A stretch of 64,000 bases of DNA from Owenia fusiformis (lineage: Eukaryota > Annelida > Polychaeta > Sabellida > Oweniidae). The notes below the pieces were generated by a model that was not told the DNA's origin, made no database searches, and saw nothing but the letters and a program-made list of their open reading frames with translations. A program made the position numbers and the translations under genes. The stretch is from NCBI GenBank assembly GCA_903813345.2, contig CAIIXF020000005.1, forward strand, positions 29,517,375 through 29,581,374. The letters are read 5' to 3'. How positions within the stretch are numbered: the first letter of the stretch is position 1; every line of letters begins with the position of its first letter. Shown here in pieces: positions 1 to 11,939 of the stretch.

Positions 1-3000
1 TGTAAGGCTGTAGTTTACCTTTGATCACGCCAAAACAAGTAAAATCACCAGTATTGTGAATGAAAAGTAAAAAGTTGATACTGCAGTGACAATGCCAAAA
101 TTAGTTGATTTTGATAGTTATCAACATTGTGACAGATTATTTGTGTTACATTCAGGGAAGCTTTTGAAGTAGAGTGTTATAGTATTAAATCGGCATATGT
201 AGCTATTTTCAGCAGGGCAATTATTCTTGCTTAACACAATTCAAGCGTGGGACGATTTAGTTACCGTGGCTTATTAACTGTAAGACTTGTCAGATCTTGT
301 TTTCCTGGATCAAAACAATAAATCATATGTCATATGTCATATGTGATTGATCTTAACAACCCAAAACTGCCACAGACTGATCATTCGTTACGGCTATTTA
401 TAGGATAGGGCCATGGTATGACTTCCGAATATGAAGGATCCGTAGCACACTGTGATAGCGCAGCAACATTTGAAGCAATATTTAAGGAGGTGCATACAGG
501 GTGTTCCAAAGGTAACAGGACTGGTGCTGGCATTTTGTCAATTTTGCACTGAGTATCGTCAAATTTTTACAAATTGTACTTTGAAGTATTGCAACTAAAA
601 TGGCAAAGTTTCTTGTTTTTTTAATACCATTTGCGGAAAAAACTTCCGGCTTTCGGGTCGAAAGATGTCTTTCATCACAAGGGGTAAAAACGTAAATATT
701 TTGATTTATACATTTTATAAGACACGGACCGTTATTCTAAGCATGCGGACAAAAATAGATTATCATAATGTAAAACATTTACTTTAATTTTACTGTAAAT
801 GTTAGTGTAATTAGTGTATTTACACAAGTATGGTTTTCATTTTTTGTTTGATTTCTCGATTACGACCCAAGCAGATTCAACAGAATTGTGTGCAATATTT
901 AGGTAATTTATGATTGCGAACATATTAGTTTTCTTACCATTTAAAACATTTTTGTTACCATAATTTATCCATATTATCGCAAGGGGTCAAACAACAAAAT
1001 GTTATTCATGTTTTACAAAAAAATAATACAATAACAAATAGGTAAGATTTATTTCTAATTAAATGTTACAGAGGTATTGGAATGTTCATATATTCCAAGG
1101 GCATGTCTCATAATATATTTTAGTTATGCAATCGAACGCCTTACAATTCTTTCCCACGTTACTGCTGACTATTATCAAGTTTTCTGACGTTTTTTTTTTC
1201 TTTGACCACACTGCTGGATATATTCAAATTTTAGGACGATAATGATAACGATTTTTCTCAGTGATTCATGAAATCGACCAAGTCTTGATGGTTGTTTTAT
1301 AAGCAACTGAGCCACATCTTACTACGAGAAATAGAAGTTTAGCTGTAGTCGTAATAGCGTAATAGGCCCCCCTTTTTGATAATGTTCACCGCTAAATAGA
1401 AGTCCATATCTCAAAACGTATTGAGACCCATTTTGTGAAAAACTAGCATAATTTAGGCATTTGGCATTCAAATATGAAAGTGATTCATTTGTACCATTTA
1501 TCTCCGGCTGAAAAATAATACAAAACGCCGATGCACGGATTATATTACATAATATTCTGGTATTGATGAGAAAAATAATCTCAAACGTATAGTATAGAAA
1601 TCTAAATCATATATTTAAAATCATTTTGTATTAGTTTCCGTCGCATTGTGAAATGGGATTTTAGTTTTTGGTAATTTTTTGACCTCTGCTAAAGACAGGC
1701 ATAATTCAGTCGAAAAGCCGGAAGTATATTAAACGGTTATAATAAAGATTATTAAGGAACATATGTAGGTATATTAATATTAGGCCAAATATTGCTCCGC
1801 TATCGTGTGCTACCAGCTCCTTTATTAGACGTCCTACATGTAGAGATTTCATACCATGGACTATAACTTTTAAGCATCATGTTTGTCAGTCGTGTAGCCA
1901 GGATGGCGTGGCAAATGCATATAGGCGGGACAAGTTTAGGCTAAAGGAGGTATATAACTAAGTTTTGGTTCAACGTTCAGCGGTTTTGTTGAAAAACGTC
2001 TGATAAATGTATTTCTGTAAAACGTTGGCGCCTGCCTCATCCCTGGCGACGCCCGTGTCTGTGTAGGGCAAGATGACTTGTTCTATGTAAATCTAATTTC
2101 TTTCGTGTTATATCTTACTTTGTATTTCCATTATTTGGTATCCAGGTACAGCTTGACGAACGAGTCATCCATGTCGTAGAAAGTATTGGGACTACATTGT
2201 ATATGACATATACGTACATTATGGATTTGCCAAGCGTGCCTACTTTGAGCGCCTTAAATTGTGAGGTGTAGCTAGATGGACCATGAAGTGATTCTGGAAT
2301 GGATTATTTATACCTGTCCAGAATATCCCAAGAGTCATATGTGATTCTGCTTTCGACACTCAAAATATCGTCGTAGAAAAGTGACGTCAAAACATTTTGT
2401 CAAGAATTTTTAAGAGAATGATATCAGATCTTATGTTGTGGAAGCTTCATAAAGAAAAAAGCAAGAAAACTAATTGGAAACGCAACTGATGTCGTGCGAG
2501 GGCTTTTAGAGACATGATTCAACTACTAGTAACCCCACTTTATCGGTTAATACCAGATTATACCGAGTACCCTAAGTTAACCCCATTACCCCATGAGGGA
2601 TTCATGCCTTCTAAACCAGAACAGAAAATATTGGAGAGTTCATTGAATTGAAAAGGCTTACAAGATTCCCGCTTCCTATTCTCAATTTTCATGACTTGAC
2701 GAGAAGTCCGAACTCCAAAATTACCGTCACCAAGAACACGTCAAATACTTTGACGTATATGATATCATTTTGTTATAGAAAGTATGGTATATACGATGAA
2801 CAAAGTAAAATGTAAACTTTAGACATTCTCATTGATAACGACGTTGACAACCCGTGATAGGAACTATTAAAAAAACTCGCGAAACAAACATCACAATATA
2901 AATGCGACCGGGTACTTTGAAATACCGACTAACAGTCGGTGCATGTTTTTACTGTTAACCGCATGCGTTTTTTAATTCAACTGATATTTCGATCACAAAT

Positions 3001-3412
3001 GGTTCGCGAGTGGCACGAATTGGCACGATAAGACTGCTGGTTTTAATATAGCACGATGATTATTCTGTCTGAACTACATAGGGAAAATACATGATGAAAG
3101 CATCGGTTTAGATAAGTCTTGAAAGTATATACACTTTGAATGATTGGTTTCATGATTAATTGCCTGATTGGTTAGAATTCGTTTTCGTGTTTCGAAACAA
3201 TAATTCATTCTAGAGCAAGACAAATGGTCTTCGTCTATTAACAACTTCGATTCCTTCTCGAGATTATGTACTGGGTGACAAAATGGCCGTGTTAGATCCG
3301 CGGTCATTACCTGAACTTTTTCTACGGGACATATATTGACACATCTAGCATCATGCCATGCAGTGGAAAGAAAGAAAAATACACTTTCAAGGGGCCATAG
3401 GGCAACAGGTTT
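1..3412. other. Unassigned AT-rich DNA
   Basis: No gene or complete mobile element recognised. A short triplicated CATATGT-type motif lies near 325-345 and a small hairpin around the ACCGACTAACAGTCGGT motif near 2925-2940. The open frame at 3074-3427 on the minus strand has no recognisable domain and overlaps the start of a MITE fragment, so I do not call it a gene. Confidence 0.6.
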
Positions 3413-3593
3413 TGTCTTATTTCCCAACGAAAAATTCCAAAACTCACAAGAAATGATCGAGATATTGGTTCGAATCTTTTGTATTATTTTTTTGAATTCA
3501 TAGTCAGATATAATTTCAGAAAATAACGACAGTTCAACGTTTTCATTGTTGGGAAATATCGAGTATTGATCCTGGGAGCCAATCCTCTATATG
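3413..3593 (+). mobile_element. 5'-truncated copy of CAAGGAGGATTGG-end MITE
   Basis: Closely matches the right two thirds of the complete element at 8681-8984, from the TTATTTCCCAACGAAAAATT region to the terminal inverted repeat CTGGGAGCCAATCCTC. The left terminus is missing. At its right end the last bases of the terminal repeat are degraded (TAT in place of CTTG). Confidence 0.8.
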
Positions 3594-4725
3594 ATACTAT
3601 GAGACTTTCTCAAGGTCCAGTTTGGGATATTGATATCGATGTTGAGTAAGACAAGATCGGCGATGGCTATTTGTCTCGTAAATTATCAGGTAATAATACT
3701 ATTTTTCCTTTAAAGACCTTCATCTCTGACAAGTAAGTTCCCCGATGATTAAAACGGGTCGTGATGTCTTGCTGCTAACTATAGCCACAAATACAGGTTA
3801 ACGTGCCGTCGCATAATATGAGACACCAGGGAAAACCACGCGTTTGGCTATAAACCGACGAAGAAACGGCATAGGGACGTACTGTGATAAATAAGGGTGA
3901 AAGAGGGGGGTAGGGTGATTAAAATTGCGCAAAGTGCAAGACGGATATTCGTGTGTATAGGTAAGTAAATCAAACAATAATATAGATGTCATGTGAGTAT
4001 GAATTCATTGCAGTCGTTCAAAATAAACTTCAATAAATATGAATATGAATAAAAAATGTTTGATTCTCATCGAAACATTAGCTCTTGTAAATGTATTTAC
4101 AATTTCAAACATTTGCTTGAAACATGAGCTGTCGTAAATGTACATACATTTCAAAACACAGATATGTTCTTACCATACCATTTATATATTTCTTTTAAGC
4201 ATTGGCCATGGAATCAAACTGAAATTGCAACTATATGAAACATTTCTATTTCTGAATTACTCCTTTTTTCTTGTCATACTAATAGGAATCTTGTGAATCG
4301 AACTATGTATACCTTTTCTGTTGCATTCTGTTTTATTCTTATAATTTTGCTTGCTTTTACCTTGATTACTAACTGATGCGGAAAAGCAGGTGACCTTTAG
4401 AGACAGGAGAGGGCAAATTGTCATTTTTCTAGAGTATTGTTTCTTCAGAAAGGTATATATGTTCGGCTCGAGTGTTCACAGGATGCCAAGTTGACGTTTA
4501 TTGAGGATTAACAACCTTTTAAGGCATTAAGATATTATCCAATGTGATTTCAACAAAAGAGTTTCTAGATAGCTACTGACATCTAATCTGGAAGGCATCT
4601 TGTTAATAGATGCGCTGATGAAAACTTGAAGCATAATCTAAAGGAAGATCATTGCAAATTAGCAATTGTATCATTCACAATAAGGGATACCATTACGACA
4701 TGCTGCGTATCATATCAGTGCAACG
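3594..4725. other. Unassigned AT-rich DNA
   Basis: No gene recognised. Around 4065-4135 an approximate direct repeat contains two versions of a GAAACAT..GAGCT..GTAAATGTA motif, about 60 bp apart. Confidence 0.6.
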
Positions 4726-4966
4726 TTCTCCGAATAGCCACTCTGCCTATTGTATACCAATTTCCATTGCATAGCCACTCTACCAATTGAATTACTACCA
4801 TACCCATTTTATATCCACTCTGCCCATTTAATATCCACTGTACCCATTTTATATCCACTCTACCCATTTGATAACCACTCTACCAATTGGATAGTCACTC
4901 TTTCCATCAGGAAGCCGCTCTCTCTACACTTTGGATAGCTACTACCAACTGGAAAGCCACTTTTCC
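4726..4966 (+). repeat. Minisatellite, about 20-bp unit
   Basis: About 11 degenerate tandem units of the form TACCCATTTTATATCCACTC. Most units end in CCACTC or CCACT. The open frame running through it reflects the repeat and not a protein. Confidence 0.85.
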
Positions 4967-5923
4967 ACCTAGCTGACTATTACAGTTCTAACAAAGATAA
5001 GATCTAAAATCTAACGTTTCAACTTCTTTTATTGGGATCTGAATGTAAAATGAATCTGAGGTAGAAATTGCAGTGATTCTCTCTGTAATATTGCGTAAAT
5101 TATACAATATGGATAGCAATATCAACGAATTGTCTGACAGTAACAAGTATTTGGAAGTGGGAGTATGAAAAAGCTTATCCCTAATTGTGATGGGTACAGG
5201 GTAGATTGATATTCTAACTTGATATCTTAAAAAAGTTTAGCAAATTAAGGTGAAAAGGATAAGTCTATTCGTTATGATAAATATAAAATTTGAAAGGGGA
5301 AGTGCTAGGAATACGGATGTGACGGAAGTGTATTCGCTACAAGCTTGATTCAACAATGCTTCAGTGAACAGAGGGAGTTTGATATTTAAAATAATCTAAT
5401 GAAGAAGAAATGTGTTTTTCAGGTTTTTGCCCAAAATGAGTTATTTCATTGTGTACCCAATGAAGTTATCATTTGCCCAGCTACTAGTTATTAATTAAAG
5501 TACATAATAATTCAGGAACCAGTAATTTTTAGACGAGCGCACTTGGACTTAAGTTTAGGTTTTTAATAAATGTCGTAATCAAAATATCTTGTTCTTATAA
5601 AACAATAATAGGTGAGTAGAAGATGAACCAAGTGATCAAGTATTGTTTCACGTTCATTCTTTGTACAGATAATCCCCAGGATGCAAGAGTTATTAGGATG
5701 GGTAATTCAGTTAACCTTACGCCAATATTTTACCTTGTATAATTTTCTTGTGATCCATTAATATAGTCACAGCAATAAATGATACTGTCTCAAAGTCACG
5801 TTGAAAAATGACTTTCAGTTATGTCAATTATCGGATCTGAAGTTTGGAAGACATATTGATATTTCTGGTTAACAGATAGAGTTAGTATAGCGGTTCACTA
5901 TACTCAAAGAATCGGACATTCAA
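4967..5923. other. Unassigned AT-rich DNA
   Basis: Nothing recognised on either strand. Confidence 0.6.
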
Positions 5924-6325
5924 CACACACCAATGGGGCATGATGGGACCTCCATAATAGACTTAACATTGTGTGGGATTTTACTTCATGGACTCCATGG
6001 ATCTCCATGAGACTCAGTCGGACTTTGCCCTACGAGTCCCATGAGATACCACTTGGGAATCGGTGGGACAAGATGGGGCAAAGTCCCACGAAGCACCATT
6101 GAGAATGAACATGTTCATTCTGTCCATGGGGCATTGTGGGATTTTTGATCATGTGACGTGTCAATTGACTTACAACATCGTTATGGCACTTGATGGGGCA
6201 CTTATATGGGGCAACGTTAATAAGGTCCCAAGGGACATCGCGGGACTCGATGTGGCATTGTCGGACTCAATGGGACTCGATGGTGGGATTTTGCCCCATT
6301 GGTGTATGTTGGGGTTTTTGTACAC
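5924..6325 (+). mobile_element. Foldback/MITE, 'GAATGAACATGTTCATTC' family, copy 1
   Basis: Starts with ACACACCAATGGGGCA and ends with TGCCCCATTGGTGTAT, which are reverse complements. The interior is built from degenerate GGGACTCGATGGGGCA-like phrases and their complements. It carries the exact palindrome GAATGAACATGTTCATTC at 6103-6120, followed by a TTTGATCATGTGACGTGTC segment. It matches 32838-33318 in the opposite orientation. The 104-codon open frame at 6063-6377 is a by-product. Confidence 0.85.
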
Positions 6326-6978
6326 TCGATTCTATTCTCGATCAGACCTTACTTTTTCATTTACCTTAAGTCGTTAGTCCCTCCGTAGACAGTCTTTAGT
6401 TAAAGCTTGCCCAAGGCCAAATACGACACGTATATAAAGACTTCACCGGTTCCCTCTATGTTGCCATGGTGGACATGATCTGACCTTAAAAAATAAAACA
6501 CATTCTTTCATATCGTCTATAATTCAACCGACTCCCAGTGTTATATTTAGTGTTAGGCAAGGTATATATCAAGCATATTTCATTACAGATATTTATGAAT
6601 TATATCTATAAGACCTTCAACTTTGATTTCAATCACATTAATAAATAAGGCAGACAATACATTGCTACGTGGTTTGATAAGTTATGATTTGTTTGTTCCC
6701 ATGATTCACTGTCGGAGTATCCGACGAGCCAATCAAATTTTACAGACGGTGTATTGATTATATTATATATATGTTGTTTATATCAGTCACATTTTCTCGC
6801 AAGACTCCGAGCAGTTACAAAGATGGGGGCGGGGAGGATGGAAGTGTTCACTAGAGGCTTCATGAAAAACAAATTGTCATTACCACACAAAACTACACAT
6901 ATGCTGGTTATGTGTTCCAGATCCTGTGTTGGGCTAAAACATTGTTGACACTTGAAGAGTGATAATTGAATCTTATAC
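6326..6978. other. Unassigned DNA
   Basis: No gene or repeat recognised between two inverted-repeat elements. Confidence 0.55.
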
Positions 6979-6987
6979 CAAACTCAA

Positions 6988-7367
6988 TAGTCCATTTGTC
7001 ACCCCTATACATACTATAGTGAACCTATGAATTGTTAAAAACACGATGTTTTATGGTTAATTTATAATAACAAGGGTTTTCTAAAGTGATTTAACTGGGT
7101 TGGACAAAAAGTTAGTTTGGGGAAAAAAGTATATCGGCTAATAAAGAAGTGTTGCATTGGCTTAACATGGCGTTGACTATTGACTTAGCTTCGGGATAAC
7201 ACCATGTACCTGGTATGTTACCATGGTGATAGATACAAAAATTTTCCCCAACGTTAATTTTTTGGCAACCCAGCTAAATCACTCCAATAAACCCTAATGA
7301 TAGTATTTGCACAGAAAAACATCATGTTTTTAAATATTCATACGTTAAGAAAATGACAAATGGACTA
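6988..7367. mobile_element. 380-bp foldback MITE with 8-bp target duplication
   Basis: The outer ends are TAGTCCATTTGTCA and its complement TGACAAATGGACTA. Inside, long imperfect arms (to about 7125 and from about 7238) share blocks such as AAAAACACGATGTTTT, GTGATTTAACTGGGTTG and TTGGGGAAAA. It is flanked by CAAACTCA at 6979-6986 and 7368-7375. An 8-bp duplication is typical of hAT-like and a few other superfamilies; the family is not assigned. No coding capacity. Confidence 0.85.
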
Positions 7368-7375
7368 CAAACTCA

Positions 7376-8371
7376 GGCAGTTCCTTCGAAGTATTATAAC
7401 TATTTAGGAAATAGTGAAAGTAACCCCCAAGACATATAATATCAATAGAACAATATAGCAGACGCACGAAAACACCTCATATCTAGTAAATGAATTCTTT
7501 GGTCATGATCATCACGATACTAATTTGGTTCTTTTATAGAGCTGTTTTCAATAGGATGACATTCACTTCGTTATTTCGTGTAGAATTAGATGATCCTATC
7601 GTATCCTGAAAGGTATAGTACTAATCAACTGAAGTCGCATATGCTTAGTTGATTCAATGATTCGTGATGTTATACGATTTCATTTGATATCACCTAATGA
7701 TGTCAATTTACGGAACATCTGAGGTGAATGGTGTCTAACCATGTAGAAGTACGAATCAATTTAGGGACACGTCGATTCATTCTCTAATCCAGAAATGAAG
7801 ACAGTTGGAATGAATATGAAATTGATAAATACATCGATGAATAAATATTGGTGTCTGACATCAGCTGACATCGTAATTTTTCTCATTAATGGCTTAAAAA
7901 TGGATCGATCTATCAATTTTTAAATACATTTACATAGAAATTAAATTATCTAAAAAGTATTTAATTAGCCTATTTCGCAAATGATTTTGAACAGCAATAT
8001 ATTCCGCGGTCAATGGCCAAACTGTGATCAAACGAAATGAGTATCGAGAGCCAGACTGGAAAATTGACGAAGGCACAAAGGAAGCGATGTATTTTGAAAC
8101 CCCAAATAGTGTGAATTGATTAAAGGTCCTAAGCAAATTTTGAAAACATGTTTTAATTATCAAAATATTTTTTATTTCACGGAAAAGGTCATCTTTGACT
8201 TCCGAGGAGTAACTGAAACCTCGCGAATCAAGATGGAAAAGGTTGGGCTTTCTAAATAAGTCGCTGCTCCTTTCATTATTGAATATTTGGATTTTACGCC
8301 ATTTTAGCAATACTAGCTGAACATTTAGATCAAAAATGTAATATATGTTGTTAAATTTAGTAAAATTTACA
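7376..8371. other. Unassigned AT-rich DNA with a 155-codon open frame
   Basis: The minus-strand open frame 7930-8397 begins inside the repeat at 8372-8440 and has no motif I recognise. In DNA this AT-rich it is near the upper end of chance lengths. I do not call a gene. Confidence 0.5.
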
Positions 8372-8440
8372 TTAAGGGCCTTCGGTCCTCGGTCCAATTA
8401 TTTCACTATATTGCCTTTCGAAATGACGTTATTGTACTAT
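8372..8440. repeat. Dispersed repeat with GGGCCTTCGGTCCTCGG core, copy 1
   Basis: Shares GGGCCTTCGG.CCTCGGTCCAA, TATTTCAC and a TTCGAAATGACGTTATTGTA block with 23847-23945. The CCGAGGACCGAAGGCC run is GC-rich and partly self-complementary compared with its surroundings. Confidence 0.8.
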
Positions 8441-8454
8441 TAATAGAGAGGTTA

Positions 8455-9025
8455 AGCTACACGTATTAAACAAAACTTGAACGTGAACTTCAATGCGCGC
8501 GCATATAAATGACGTCAGATTTGTTTATTTCCTTTGGGCCAGCGTGAAGTTTACAGGTTTTTACATGAGATTATCATATTCGTGCAATTTACAGACGCGT
8601 ATTCAACAAAGCATGAACGTGTACTTCTATGCGCGCGCGGGAAAATGACGTCAGATTAGTCTACTTTCTACAGATAGGCGCAAGGAGGATTGGCTCCCAG
8701 AGTGCAACATCGATATTCTGTCCCATATATGGGCATGTCGTGCTACAAAATTTGAATTCCAACAGCCGCCATTTTGTTCACTTCAACATTTGAATCGTGA
8801 ATTTTGGTCTTATTTCCTAACGAAAAATTCCAAAACTCACAGGAAATGATCGAGATATTGGTTCGAATCTTTTGAACTGTTTATTTTGAATTTATAATCG
8901 GTTATAATTTCAGAAAATAACGACATCTCGGCGTTTTCATTGTTGGAAAATATCGACTTCGATTCTGGGAGCCAATCCTCCTTGAGATAGGCGTGAAAAT
9001 TACAGGTTTTTACGTGGAGATGAGT
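8455..9025 (+). repeat. Direct repeat pair, second half split by a MITE
   Basis: Half 1 (about 8463-8570) and half 2 (about 8603-9025, minus the MITE at 8681-8984) share GAACGTG.ACTTC.ATGCGCGCGC, AAATGACGTCAGATT and TTACAGGTTTTTAC in the same order. Half 1 lacks the insertion, so it works as an empty-site comparison. Confidence 0.8.
8681..8984. mobile_element. Complete 304-bp MITE with exact 9-bp target duplication
   Basis: The terminal inverted repeats CAAGGAGGATTGGCTCCCAG (8681-8700) and CTGGGAGCCAATCCTCCTTG (8965-8984) are perfect over 20 bp. The 9-bp flank AGATAGGCG is present at 8672-8680 and 8985-8993. Nine-base duplications are characteristic of Mutator-like (MULE) transposons, so a MULE-driven origin is inferred. 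Related copies lie at 3413-3593, 48588-48883 and 54371-54579. There is no coding potential. Confidence 0.93.
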
Positions 9026-9470
9026 GATTACACGTCCCTCATTACGTGATTGATTTTAGCTATGTTCTAGGATGCCCCTAGAGCCCATATTTGATACAGA
9101 CAATCTTACTTGTTATATTGGTAAACCCCAATCCTTAATTGGAAATTAGAATACATTTTAATGGGTAACTTCAAATGTGATCGTTTGTTCATTCCATACA
9201 ATATAAATTGGCAAGACCTATTTGATGCCCGGGGCTTAGTAAAATATGTATACTAAACGAAATGAAATGACAACCAGGGCAAGAAAGGATTTAGTGCGCC
9301 CTCCATTATGATCTCCCCATGAACAAAAATAAATTCATCTGATTTTTCAAAATAAATATACTGCTTTTATTATTACATTTATATGTACACTCGTATCTTG
9401 TTGACCTATATTCAGCACTGAATGGGCCACTTATTAGGGCCAATATTCAATCATAAAATGTACAGGGGTA

Positions 9471-9707
9471 CAGTTGGGGACATAAATAAATGACAGGTGG
9501 ATTTGCTGAAGTGAGGATTTCCCATGTTAAAAATAAGAGAATTTACAAGAGGCCATACATCAGTGGATGAGATTATACAAAATGTAAAATATACAAATTT
9601 TAAGGGATATATATCTAGACAATATTGGAAATTATGGGCTTTCAGACCACCATAATTAGGAAATGGTGATCGAAAATCGACCTGTCATTTATTTTTGTCC
9701 CCAACTG
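9471..9707. mobile_element. 237-bp TA-flanked Tc1/mariner-type MITE
   Basis: The left end CAGTTGGGGACATAAATAAA and the right end are reverse complements over about 33 bp with a few mismatches. Both termini are flanked by TA (9469-9470 and 9708-9709), and CAGT ends next to a TA duplication are typical of the Tc1/mariner superfamily. It is too short to encode a transposase. Confidence 0.85.
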
Positions 9708-9930
9708 TAGAGATGCCAAACCATGAAGTATTTTTGTGTCTGTCAAAATCCATTTGCATCCTACACATTCCTACATCTTATCCAAATATGTTATTAATTA
9801 ATGAAACATAACAGTATAATTTTTGTATTTACAAAGTTGTATGGGATTTCATAAGTGTAAAAGCTACTTTTGAAGCATTTTTCTATTGCCATTTTGTAGG
9901 AAAAAATGATTTATCTTTTAATTTGAAGTT

Positions 9931-10029
9931 TGACCTGAATCGATTGCAAACTTTATATTTGCACATCTGATGTGATATACCATTTGTGTCATATTGTGAA
10001 ATTATTTAATTTGCAATCGATTCAGGTCA
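9931..10029. repeat. Perfect 20-bp inverted repeat with 59-bp loop
   Basis: TGACCTGAATCGATTGCAAA at 9931-9950 is followed by its exact reverse complement at 10010-10029. It may be a minimal foldback element or a structured site inside the larger element. No target duplication seen. Confidence 0.85.
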
Positions 10030-10353
10030 TAGTGTATTTTAGGTATTTTTGTGAAAATCAATATAAACCAATGGTCTCCATCGGAATCTGATGATATTCA
10101 CATGTTAAGTCAATAGAACACATCCAATGTCAAGTCAATACACCCTTGCTGAACTTAACCGAGCTGAACCTCAGCCGATGTGGGTCCAAACGCTTGAATA
10201 TTTTCCAAAGTATTATGTGACATTGTATTCTTTATGTTACAGTTAAAAATGATTCATTTTGTTCATGGGGAATCCATAATGGAAAGTGCACTAGACCCTT
10301 TAATTGTGGTTGAATATGAAATAAAGCAAAAATAAAAAACAAAATGTTTTATT

Positions 10354-10436
10354 GCGACTAGATTCGAACCCAGGCCTAACGAACATACGTGAAGTGCTAG
10401 ATTGCCGAAGTGCTATCCATTACACCATAGAGGCAT
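10354..10436 (-). pseudogene. tRNA-like relic or SINE head
   Basis: On the minus strand the sequence has an A-box-like TGGTGTAATGG and a B-box GGTTCGAATC with about tRNA spacing. The D-arm can form a 4-bp stem (GTGT with GCAC) around AATGGATA, as in arginine-type tRNAs. The acceptor stem, the anticodon stem and half of the T stem do not pair, so it cannot be a working tRNA. T-rich runs follow on the minus strand. It could be a decayed tRNA gene or the head of a tRNA-derived SINE. Confidence 0.5.
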
Positions 10437-10840
10437 GACCTTTAGACACAGTCACCACATAAATATAGCTCCACGTCCACTGACATGGTTTCAGACGTGT
10501 AGCTTAACTGAAAATCTTCTCAAACGTTTCCTTGAGCGTGGACTTACGCGTTTAGGTTCACGGTTTGCATTTATACGTGTAGCTTAACCTCTCTAATGAC
10601 TCTTCCTTCGAAAAGTTTCTCAGTGTTGTAAATAGTAGAAGTAAACCATCATTTGCTCCATTTAACGCTCTGCTTAAGCAATAATTTCCAATTCAAGGTT
10701 GCGCATATTTGAAATAGTTCATCCACGCTGTAATGAATTATACTGGATCCAATGGAGCGGAGAAAATAGTGTTTTACAGAGATTCAAATATTTGAAAACT
10801 GAAAGACGAACGTTAAAGCATGTCTCAATTATTATCAAAC

Positions 10841-10990
10841 ATTTTCTAATTTCATCTGTGAGTATCCACCCGAAAAACATCGTAGATGGCGAAAACTATT
10901 ATAGTTCAAACATTCATTATTTTCTAATTCTCATTTGTGATTATCCAAGCGAAAAATATTGTAGATGGGGAAACTTATCATTGTTCAACT
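10841..10990 (+). repeat. Two-copy tandem repeat, 78-bp period
   Basis: ATTTTCTAAT, GTATCCA.CCGAAAAA and TGTAGATGG.GAAA blocks recur in the same order from 10841 and from 10919. The two overlapping short open frames here follow the repeat. Confidence 0.75.
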
Positions 10991-11912
10991 CGATCCATCA
11001 AAGTATTTCAAATCACTGAAGGAATAAACTTGTTTAACGAGATGGGAAAACTGAAAAATGAAATTAAAAGTTCCCCTTGTTGTCTTTTCCCTAGGCGTTT
11101 TGCGTTATGTTGGAAGATAACATTTCTTCCGGCCCAGCTTAAAGGGAACGCCAGAGGGGGTGAGGCCGACGGTGTAGATTGGAGTGCATTTCGGACCAGG
11201 TTTTGCCTTAATATTTTACTGTCAAACACTAACAAAGCTGTGTATCCTGAACTTCCGAATTTCATAGATTGTGGTAGTACCATTAAAGAAATCCAATCAC
11301 ATCCCATTGTATTCTGATTCATTCCTATACGAGAGAAGAATACATCCAACGTATTAAATAGTTAATACATCCTGCCATTATCAAACAACGTACACTCAGA
11401 CTATTAAATGCATTAGAATCCCATTAATAATGGAATTACATAACGGCATAAAGCACATCTATTTACACTGATCACTTTGACTGGGAGCCTGAAACAACAC
11501 TATGCTACCCAGTGTAATGTACCATTACTGATAATGCAAACATTGAACTGAACGTCTCTTTTATTACCGTTTGTCCGCTATATACAAGTAATAAAATATG
11601 AATATGTGTAAATGTGAAATTATTGAACAATAGAACCGAGTATAAATATATGACATAAACTATAAAATAGTTGTTAACGACGATAGCTACACGTAGAGTC
11701 GTTCTGTAATGCCTCCAAGAAAATAATCTCAACATAATCCTTCGCAACCAGCTGTTTTTTATAATGTTCATTCAGCTAAGCAGAATAAACATTATTGCGT
11801 TAAAAACTAAGAAACAAAAATAGTTCAGGAATTTTCATATTTTTATTCACTCTTTCAATAATCGAGGACATGTTTGATTAAAGTGAATTGAGAGCTGTCC
11901 AACATACACTAA
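10991..11912. other. Unassigned DNA with no supported gene
   Basis: Opposing open frames at 10937-11317 (+) and 11008-11349 (-) overlap almost completely. Neither shows a recognisable domain. A pyrimidine-rich tract ending TTTTCCCTAG near 11093 resembles a splice acceptor, but I could not connect it to a credible exon. Confidence 0.45.
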
Positions 11913-11926
11913 GGGGGGGGGGGGGG
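11913..11926 (+). repeat. G14 homopolymer
   Basis: Run of 14 G just outside the left arm of the 1-kb foldback. Confidence 0.95.
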
Positions 11927-11939
11927 CACAGTCACACCC

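Larger units (their letters stand above)
9286..10302. mobile_element. 1-kb foldback enclosing two smaller elements
   Basis: The arm near 9286-9348 (TTAGTGCGCCCTCCATTATG, CCCCATGAACAAAA) is repeated in reverse complement near 10243-10302. The arms are imperfect, about 50-60 bp, with small gaps. Inside lie the Tc1/mariner-type MITE at 9471-9707 and the 20-bp stem at 9931-10029. No target duplication was identified. No long open frame. Confidence 0.7.

Noticed and set aside
638-1728. Inverted ACTTCCGGCTTT / AAAGCCGGAAGT pair about 1.1 kb apart
   Set aside because: The match does not extend beyond about 12 bases, so it is likely chance.
7930-8397. 155-codon minus-strand open frame
   Set aside because: It begins inside a dispersed repeat and has no recognised domain.
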